A stretch of DNA of 36,602 bases. It comes from a virus. Positions 32,751 through 36,602 of this stretch are shown here, piece by piece. The notes below the pieces were generated by a model, which did no database searches, was not told where the DNA came from, and saw nothing but the letters and a program-made list of their open reading frames with translations. A program made the position numbers and the translations under genes. The DNA is taken from positions 1 through 36,602 of IMG/VR virus record IMGVR_UViG_3300020213_000069, one strand, 5' to 3'. Numbering within the stretch: position 1 is the stretch's first letter; each line of letters opens with the position of its first letter.

Positions 32751-33452
32751 TCAAGACGGCAATTCCACTTGCTTAGTGACCGGGTTGAAGTGAGCCAGGC
32801 AAAGAATCATGAATTGTTTATTCTTTTCTACTTGTACTGCAGCATTAGCAGCAGCAGCGTCAGCCTTAGCAAAATAATTAGCAGCATGATCAGCATCATA
32901 ATTAGCAGCAGCAGCGTCAGCATTAGCAAAATAATTAGCAGCAGCAGCAGCAGCATAATTAGCAGCATTAACAGCAGCATAATTAGCATTAGCAGCGTCA
33001 GCCTTAGCAACCTCAGCAGCATTAGCAATATAATCAGCATAATCAGCAGCATAATCAGCATGATCAGCAGCATACTTAGCAGCATGATCAGCAGCATAAT
33101 TAGCAACATAATCAACAGCATCATTATAATTAGCAACAGCCCTAGCAGCCGCCTTGGCAGCAGTCTCAGACTTTTGGCTGTAAAAAGTATTAAAATTACT
33201 GATCGAATCTGCGCAAAGTCTTGCAAACTCTGCTATTATTTGTATTTCCCCTTTCCTTTGCGATAACAGCCAACAAATATCAGATATATTGTTTGACTTT
33301 ACTGCATCGACGATTGGAAAGAGAATAGAGTCTGATTCTGTTTTGTTTTGTCCTATGAGAATTCGTCTCCAACCAGACCAACAAGGCTTGAAAGATTCTA
33401 TTTCTGCAAGAGAAGTAAACAGGACAGGATAAGGTGAAAACTGTGTATTCAT
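32751..33452 (-). CDS. Alanine-rich repeat protein, paralogue A
   Basis: 233 residues. An N-terminal domain (about 1-95; DICWLLSQRKGEIQ, EFARLCADSI) is followed by about 110 residues of Ala-rich 4-6 residue repeats (AANYAA, AADHAAKYAAD) and a conserved C-terminus (EKNKQFMILCLAHFNP). The layout, with an 'ICWLL...FA..CAD' head and Ala/Asp/Tyr repeat helix, resembles proteins labelled putative immunity (Imm-5-like) or hypothetical in phages. The neighbour 33656-34183 is a clear paralogue with fewer repeats. Ribosome site AGGAAAT. Function unknown; an anti-host or superinfection role is speculative. Confidence 0.7.
   Translation of the reverse strand: MNTQFSPYPVLFTSLAEIESFKPCWSGWRRILIGQNKTESDSILFPIVDAVKSNNISDICWLLSQRKGEIQIIAEFARLCADSISNFNTFYSQKSETAAKAAARAVANYNDAVDYVANYAADHAAKYAADHADYAADYADYIANAAEVAKADAANANYAAVNAANYAAAAAANYFANADAAAANYDADHAANYFAKADAAAANAAVQVEKNKQFMILCLAHFNPVTKQVELPS
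32838..33150. repeat. Degenerate AGCAGCATAAT-type tandem repeats
   Basis: On the + strand the DNA is a long run of AGCAGC, ATAATT/ATCA and similar short units, encoding the Ala-rich repeats of the - strand gene. The units are irregular but locally exact (for example GCATAATTAGCA-like units recur), which indicates slippage or unequal recombination. Confidence 0.75.
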
Positions 33453-33464
33453 GATAGGGATTTC

Positions 33465-33659
33465 CTAGTTAAGAAATTCAATTGCGTTGAAATACTGATC
33501 GTAACAAACTGTAGCAAATGCTTGAAAGTAAGTCCACGGGTCAACTACAGGAAAAGCAGTTGCAAGTAATTGATAAGCATCTTCCGCTGCATCATGCGAA
33601 GAAAACACTAGCAGAGAAGAAGTATCAGAATGCGGATGTTGGACTTGAGTGAATATCAT
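33465..33659 (-). CDS. Small protein between the paralogues
   Basis: 64 residues, no family recognised. Aromatic and hydrophobic C-terminal half (DPWTYFQAFATVCYDQYF). Its ATG overlaps the stop of paralogue B (ATGA), so it is translated together with it. It has no duplicate next to paralogue A, so the duplication did not include it or one copy was lost. Confidence 0.6.
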   Translation of the reverse strand: MIFTQVQHPHSDTSSLLVFSSHDAAEDAYQLLATAFPVVDPWTYFQAFATVCYDQYFNAIEFLN

Positions 33660-34183
33660 GCCGGAATCTCGACGTGATTAGTGATCGGATTGAAATGGGA
33701 CAAACAGAGAATCATAAATTGTTTATTCTTTTCTGTTTGTACTGCGGTAGCAGCAGCATAAATAGCAGCATAATCAGCAATATAATCAGCATTATCAGTA
33801 GCAGCAGCAGCAGCATAAATAGCAGCATAATTAGCATTTTCAGCAGCCTTAGCAGCAGCATAAGTAACAGCATTAGCAGCAATAACAGCATAAGTAGCAG
33901 CATTTCTGCTATAGCTATTATTTAAATGACTCACTGAATCTGCGCAAAGTCTTGCAAACTTTACTGCAACTTGTATTTCTGTTTTCCTTCTCCTCAACAG
34001 CCAACAAATATCAGACATACTGTTTGATTCTACTGCATCGAGGATTGGAAACAAAACAGAATCAGCTTCCAGTTTCTTTTGTCCTATGAGAATCTGTTTC
34101 CAACCATTATCACAAGGATTAAAGGACCAGATTTCGTCAAGCGAAGTAAGCAGGACAGGATGATTGGAAGAAAGTGTATTCAT
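33656..34183 (-). CDS. Alanine-rich repeat protein, paralogue B
   Basis: 175 residues. The first 90 residues align closely with paralogue A without gaps (both have PVL-TSL-EI-SF-PC, DICWLL and FARLCADS). The C-terminus is also shared (VQTEKNKQFMILCLSHFNPI). The Ala-rich middle is only about 55 residues, roughly half of that in paralogue A. The two copies therefore differ mainly by repeat number. The promoter-side copy of the dyad element (34233-34301) lies about 50 bases upstream. The ribosome site is weak. Confidence 0.7.
   Translation of the reverse strand: MNTLSSNHPVLLTSLDEIWSFNPCDNGWKQILIGQKKLEADSVLFPILDAVESNSMSDICWLLRRRKTEIQVAVKFARLCADSVSHLNNSYSRNAATYAVIAANAVTYAAAKAAENANYAAIYAAAAATDNADYIADYAAIYAAATAVQTEKNKQFMILCLSHFNPITNHVEIPA
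33745..33903. repeat. AGCAGCATAA-type repeats, shorter copy
   Basis: The same type of GCAGCA/ATAAT repeat DNA as at 32838-33150, encoding the shorter Ala-rich segment of paralogue B. Repeat number differs strongly between the two paralogues. Confidence 0.7.
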
Positions 34184-34232
34184 GATATAGACTCTGGTAA
34201 GGAAAACATGGGTTGAGTGATTGTTAGGGTAA

Positions 34233-34301
34233 TCTGGATTGATAATCCATTATTGTATCCACGAGAATAATTGAATAATTCAGGTGGATACTAAATAGAC
34301 T
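34233..34301 (-). promoter_or_regulatory. Repeated intergenic dyad element, copy 2
   Basis: Copy 2 of the element at 32670-32740: the same GGATT-N3-AATCC hairpin and facing GTATCCAC/GTGGATAC, with an unrelated 21-base spacer (34263-34283). Conserved arms with divergent spacers suggest that the stem or its sequence is bound by a protein. It lies 50 bases upstream of paralogue B and 18 bases below the 34319 gene. Confidence 0.5.
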
Positions 34302-34318
34302 AGCAGAGTGGTCCGGGA

Positions 34319-34552
34319 TTATTTAATCCTCTTATGCACACTTGTTTGTGATTGATAACATTCTCCAATTTTGCAGCTTCCAGGGGAAAATTTGGCCTTT
34401 GAATACAGAGAAAAATCCAGTTCGCTTTTGTACCCGACAAATTCAAAGTGAGCTTGCAGAAAAACAAGAAACTGTATGTTTGCCTCTTTGCAAGTGTTAT
34501 TGAGCGCGTCATACTGATCCGCAAAACTAGGAATTTCAGTTGATTGTGACAT
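34319..34552 (-). CDS. Small protein, unknown
   Basis: 77 residues from an ATG with an excellent ribosome site (GAAGGAGAA). This decides against the overlapping alternative frame ending at 34300. Central segment CKEANIQFLVFLQAHFEFV is helical and hydrophobic, followed by a Lys/Ser-rich end. Three cysteines. No family recognised. Confidence 0.6.
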   Translation of the reverse strand: MSQSTEIPSFADQYDALNNTCKEANIQFLVFLQAHFEFVGYKSELDFSLYSKAKFSPGSCKIGECYQSQTSVHKRIK

Positions 34553-34581
34553 GATTAGGTTTCTCCTTCAGGTTGCGAAGT

Positions 34582-34809
34582 TTAGTTACAAGCTTTGTTT
34601 GTGTGAAAGAAGTCTGAGAATTTTTTCGGTTGTCTTGCCTCTACTGCAAGAATGAGAAATTCTCGCGGGTTCGGTGCATCATTGATTTTCTGATGGTACT
34701 TTGTGTAGTAATTGCGAGCTATTTCTTTCTGCAATTCAGGCCAGTCAACAAAAGGTATATCTCGCAGTTCTATGATTTGACTGGTGAGAGTGTCAACTGT
34801 GATGCTCAT
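34582..34809 (-). CDS. Small protein, unknown
   Basis: 75 residues with a good ribosome site (AAAGGAAA). Helical and charged (DWPELQKEIARNYYTKYHQKI). It lies between the SprT-like gene and the 34319 gene with short gaps, so it is part of the same transcript. Function unknown. Confidence 0.6.
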   Translation of the reverse strand: MSITVDTLTSQIIELRDIPFVDWPELQKEIARNYYTKYHQKINDAPNPREFLILAVEARQPKKFSDFFHTNKACN

Positions 34810-34835
34810 GCTGTGTTTCCTTTACGCTGCGAGAA

Positions 34836-35288
34836 TCAGATTTCCAGAAAATCAGCCAGAGTATATTTTCTCGGCTTTGCAGGATCAACAATCCCTGCTG
34901 CTGCTGCATTTCTGGGCTTGTATGTCAGCTCATAATGTAATGATTCTATTGGACAAACTACTTTTAGCCATTCCATGAATTCATGTCCGTGATTATGTAG
35001 ACAATGATCTAATGCATGGGCTATCTCATGTGAGATGTACCATGTCTTATATCCCGCATCTTTTTTCACTGCCCAGGCTGGGATAGTAATAACGCGGAAA
35101 CTAGCATAACAACGGCCGTGATTTTGAGACACACAATAGAAACGCCAGTCATCGGCTATTAGTTTCCGAGCGTGATTCTTAACCGATTCTGGCACTCCTG
35201 AGAATAAATCAGGAAGTGACATAGAAACAATGGAATTTGGCCTGAAAGATCGGGATAGACTGCCAGACTCTAACAGTTCAATGCTCAT
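34836..35288 (-). CDS. SprT-like zinc metallopeptidase
   Basis: 150 residues. The zinc motif HEIAH (H87, E88, H91) is followed by NHGHEF (third ligand probably H100), spaced as in SprT/Spartan-type metallopeptidases (HExxH...HGxxF). The C-terminal YKPRNAAAAGI also recalls phage SprT-like proteins. Eukaryotic Spartan cleaves DNA-protein crosslinks; bacterial and phage members are little studied. It is the first gene leftward of the origin-like island, with a TATAAT box at 35326-35331 and ribosome site AAAGGAAA. Zinc peptidase fold is likely, substrate unknown. Confidence 0.75.
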   Translation of the reverse strand: MSIELLESGSLSRSFRPNSIVSMSLPDLFSGVPESVKNHARKLIADDWRFYCVSQNHGRCYASFRVITIPAWAVKKDAGYKTWYISHEIAHALDHCLHNHGHEFMEWLKVVCPIESLHYELTYKPRNAAAAGIVDPAKPRKYTLADFLEI

Positions 35289-35325
35289 GACTTTAGTTTC
35301 CTTTGCTTGTTTAGAACTAATAATT

Positions 35326-35331
35326 ATTATA
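35326..35331 (-). promoter_or_regulatory. TATAAT box at the island edge
   Basis: A perfect -10 hexamer on the - strand, 38 bases before the SprT-like start. The -35 position is occupied not by TTGACA but by the GGTCT-repeat element (35332-35355). This suggests a promoter controlled by whatever binds those repeats. Confidence 0.45.
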
Positions 35332-35355
35332 ACTAGACCGTCAGACCGCTAGACT
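35332..35355. repeat. Left GGTCT-repeat element
   Basis: A 24-base element with three AGACC (GGTCT) or related units about 8 bases apart. Its reverse complement matches the right element (35676-35699) at 20 of 24 positions; the four differences come from swapped order of two 8-base units. The two elements face outward and bound the island. Confidence 0.8.
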
Positions 35356-35396
35356 AACATGCCGCGCGCACCTGCGTCAATGGGTCGCCCGAGTTA

Positions 35397-35462
35397 ATCT
35401 AGGCTGTGCATATATCTAGACTGTGCATACATCTAGACTATGGGATATCTATACTGTGCATG
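35397..35462. repeat. Four tandem iterons
   Basis: Four head-to-tail units of 16-17 bases beginning ATCTA: 35397-35413, 35414-35430, 35431-35446 and 35447-35462. Units 1 and 2 differ at two positions; units 3 and 4 are degenerate (one carries ATGGGAT in place of GTGCATA). Their spacing, a little over 1.5 helical turns, is uniform. Confidence 0.85.
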
Positions 35463-35467
35463 TTTGC

Positions 35468-35506
35468 ACTAACATGATCTATATCACTCATATAGATCAT
35501 GTTAGT
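35468..35506. repeat. Perfect 17-bp inverted repeat
   Basis: Arms 35468-35484 and 35490-35506 are exact reverse complements, separated by the 5-base loop CACTC. This is the longest uninterrupted palindrome seen in the window. There is no T-run, so it is not a terminator. It can extrude as a cruciform or bind a dimeric protein. Confidence 0.85.
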
Positions 35507-35675
35507 TCTAGATAGCCTATAGTGCTTAGTGTATGTGAGGGGTATCTAAAAATTCCAATAGAAACACCCCTATATATATACACTATATGTGCTATACATA
35601 GGGGTAATTCTATCTACGGGATATGTGCTATCTACTGACAGGACGTGCTCCAGATGTGCCTGTCGTGGGTCCATT

Positions 35676-35699
35676 AGTCTGACGGTCTAGCGGTCTAGT
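35676..35699. repeat. Right GGTCT-repeat element
   Basis: Mirror partner of 35332-35355, with the units in the order GACGGTCT, AGCGGTCT. It is followed by TTAACTAATTC rather than TATAAT, so it does not carry the promoter box of the left edge. Confidence 0.8.
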
Positions 35700-35705
35700 T
35701 AACTA

Positions 35706-35752
35706 ATTCTTAAATACTGCACACCAGAATTGTATGTGCAGGGATTAAGAAT
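35706..35752 (-). other. Two-step hairpin after the 35772 stop
   Basis: ATTCTTAA (35706-35713) pairs with TTAAGAAT (35745-35752), and CTGCACA (35717-35723) with TGTGCAG (35735-35741), with a symmetric 3x3 internal loop and an 11-base apical loop. It begins 20 bases after the stop codon at 35772 on the transcribed strand and lacks a T-run. A 3'-end protecting or processing structure is likely. Confidence 0.5.
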
Positions 35753-35771
35753 CTAGCCGAAGGCTTTCATC

Positions 35772-36422
35772 TCACAGTTCAAGCAATTCAGAAACAGGAC
35801 GGGGCTTTTCCATACTGTCGAGTCTATTGGTCAACTTGACACTGATCTCATCGGCTTCAGATGCCAATTCGATAGCCTTACGGCATCCAATGATCTGTTT
35901 CTTATCAAGAACCGTCTTTCCGCCGGCCAACATGGAAAGCACATCCCGGTAAACTTTCAAGTGTCCTTTGATGACAGGAGAATCAACATCATCAAGTTGG
36001 AGCTTCTCGGCAAATACAACCGACAAATTCTCAGCAACTTGAGAGTCAAACCATGCCACGATCCGGTCTTTGGTAATCCTATCGCCAGCGGCTTCTGCTG
36101 CCATAAAAGAGATGAGCGCATCAACGCTAATGTCCGCGTCGATAATCATGTCCAATTCACCCTCGGCAGACTCATACAGACTCTTGATGAGACTATCTTG
36201 GGCGTTTTCCAGCATTGCCGTTATGTAAGGTTCCAGTTTGCCCAGATTTTCCTGGACGTGGCCCTTGTCAATGAATGGAATGCTGACACAAACACTTGCA
36301 TACTTGCAGGCATTGGTCTTGCTGGGTTTGTACAGAACCCGTGCAAGCCGTTGACCTGTCAGTGAGGCAGACTTACCGGCAACAAAAGGGAACAGAGTGT
36401 GAATAGTTGAAACGAGTGACAT
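35772..36422 (-). CDS. Conserved phage protein, first gene of early block, unknown
   Basis: 216 residues, soluble, mixed alpha/beta. Blocks GQRLARVLYKPSKTN, KYASVCVSIPFI, MLENAQDSLIKSLYES, WFDSQVAENLSVVFAEKL and LAGGKTVLDKKQIIGCRKAIE recall a family found in diverse phages, often near the origin or replication genes, with no known role. Codons end in C/G more than in neighbouring small genes, suggesting strong expression. It lies between a sigma-54-like signature upstream and a stable hairpin downstream, so it appears to be its own transcription unit. A nucleic-acid-binding protein is possible, unproven. Confidence 0.75.
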   Translation of the reverse strand: MSLVSTIHTLFPFVAGKSASLTGQRLARVLYKPSKTNACKYASVCVSIPFIDKGHVQENLGKLEPYITAMLENAQDSLIKSLYESAEGELDMIIDADISVDALISFMAAEAAGDRITKDRIVAWFDSQVAENLSVVFAEKLQLDDVDSPVIKGHLKVYRDVLSMLAGGKTVLDKKQIIGCRKAIELASEADEISVKLTNRLDSMEKPRPVSELLEL

Positions 36423-36602
36423 ACATTCTTTCGGTGCGGGACTGGCCCGTGTTGTGGAAACTAATTAAGCCCTGTCAGCTAACCTAAATCTAGTTAAAAC
36501 AAAAGGCCAGCCAACACCATCTATATAGCAGTCCGCGTGCCAACCCCAAAAAAGTCAATAGAATCAACAACTTAGCGCATATGTAACAATTTCCACCCTG
36601 CT
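36423..36602 (-). other. Non-coding leader at the window edge
   Basis: No open frame with a ribosome site was found in these 180 bases. They hold the sigma-54-like signature and an AT-rich leader, with only a weak AAAGAA-type ribosome site before the ATG at 36422. The promoter region may continue past the window. Confidence 0.4.
36527..36543 (-). promoter_or_regulatory. Sigma-54-like -24/-12 signature
   Basis: On the - strand TTGGCACG, four bases, CTGCT: the -24 box is perfect and the -12 box matches TTGCT at four of five positions, with GG and GC exactly 10 bases apart as the RpoN consensus requires. It is 105 bases upstream of the 36422 start and in non-coding DNA. No good sigma-70 pair is seen there. 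A chance match cannot be excluded. Confidence 0.4.

Larger units (their letters stand above)
35332..35699. other. Candidate replication origin or control island
   Basis: The gene-free stretch 35289-35771 contains outward-facing inverted GGTCT elements at both ends and four tandem iterons (35397-35462). It also holds a perfect 17-bp hairpin (35468-35506) and three-way AGGGGT/ACCCCT complementarities (35538-35543, 35566-35573, 35598-35605). An 11-base direct repeat ATATGTGCTAT (35585-35595, 35621-35631) and a GACAGG/CCTGTC stem (35637-35664) follow. Iterons, hairpins and AT-rich DNA next to replication genes fit an origin, with control of the flanking transcription units also possible. Confidence 0.55.

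Noticed and set aside
32769-33266. + strand open frame of Ser/Ile repeats, and a - strand Leu/Met-rich frame at 32828-33226
   Set aside because: Both are out-of-frame readings of the repeat DNA that encodes the Ala-rich protein; neither has a ribosome site.
34300-34524. Alternative - strand frame
   Set aside because: It overlaps the 34319-34552 gene, which has a far better ribosome site.

Overview
The window is part of the genome of a tailed double-stranded DNA phage. The DNA is AT-rich, genes are tightly packed with many ATGA or GTGA stop/start overlaps, and two long gene blocks face each other. The short adaptor and nozzle-like proteins, a spike base protein, a beta-helix tailspike and two long ejection-type proteins, with no tape measure or sheath, suggest a short-tailed (podovirus-type) virion. 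The lipobox protein and the style of the tailspike suggest a Gram-negative host. No integrase, repressor or reverse transcriptase was seen, so a lytic life style is the simplest reading. Terminase, portal, endolysin and any phage RNA polymerase must lie outside the window.

Bases 1-17746 (+ strand) are the late virion block. In order they hold the 3' part of an SU10-like (DUF5309) major capsid protein, a small head gene, a head-tail adaptor, two fibre-like proteins sharing a C-terminal motif, a nozzle/stabilisation-type protein, a small holin-like membrane protein, two long internal (ejection) proteins of about 556 and 1645 residues, a small lipoprotein, a spike base protein and a tailspike. 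A strong bidirectional terminator at 17764-17797 separates this block from the opposing one.

Bases 17808-36422 (all - strand) are the early/middle block: DNA replication, nucleotide metabolism, recombination and accessory genes. Recognisable products are a Rv2179c-type 3'-5' exonuclease, a MazG-like pyrophosphohydrolase, a DUF3987-like P-loop ATPase, a family A DNA polymerase, a dNMP kinase, a Sak4-like RecA-fold ATPase, a Cas4/RecB-like Fe-S nuclease, a RecD/Dda-like SF1B helicase, a tRNA-Leu(UAA) and a SprT-like metalloprotease. Many small conserved phage proteins of unknown function lie between them. Together they form a self-contained replication/recombination module: helicase, polymerase, annealase-like ATPase, nuclease and dNTP supply.

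The most interesting parts are non-coding. (1) A roughly 370 bp island (35332-35699) is bounded by 24-bp inverted elements made of GGTCT repeats. It carries four tandem 16-17 bp iterons and a perfect 17-bp hairpin, and looks like a replication origin or master control region. (2) A 119-nt element (27928-28046) has 28 perfectly complementary base pairs in three nested stems and overlaps the probable start of the next gene. (3) A dyad-containing intergenic element occurs twice (32670-32740 and 34233-34301) around a pair of paralogous alanine-rich proteins with expanding internal repeats. (4) There is a sigma-54-like -24/-12 signature upstream of the last gene, and a clear sigma-70-type promoter at 28832-28860.
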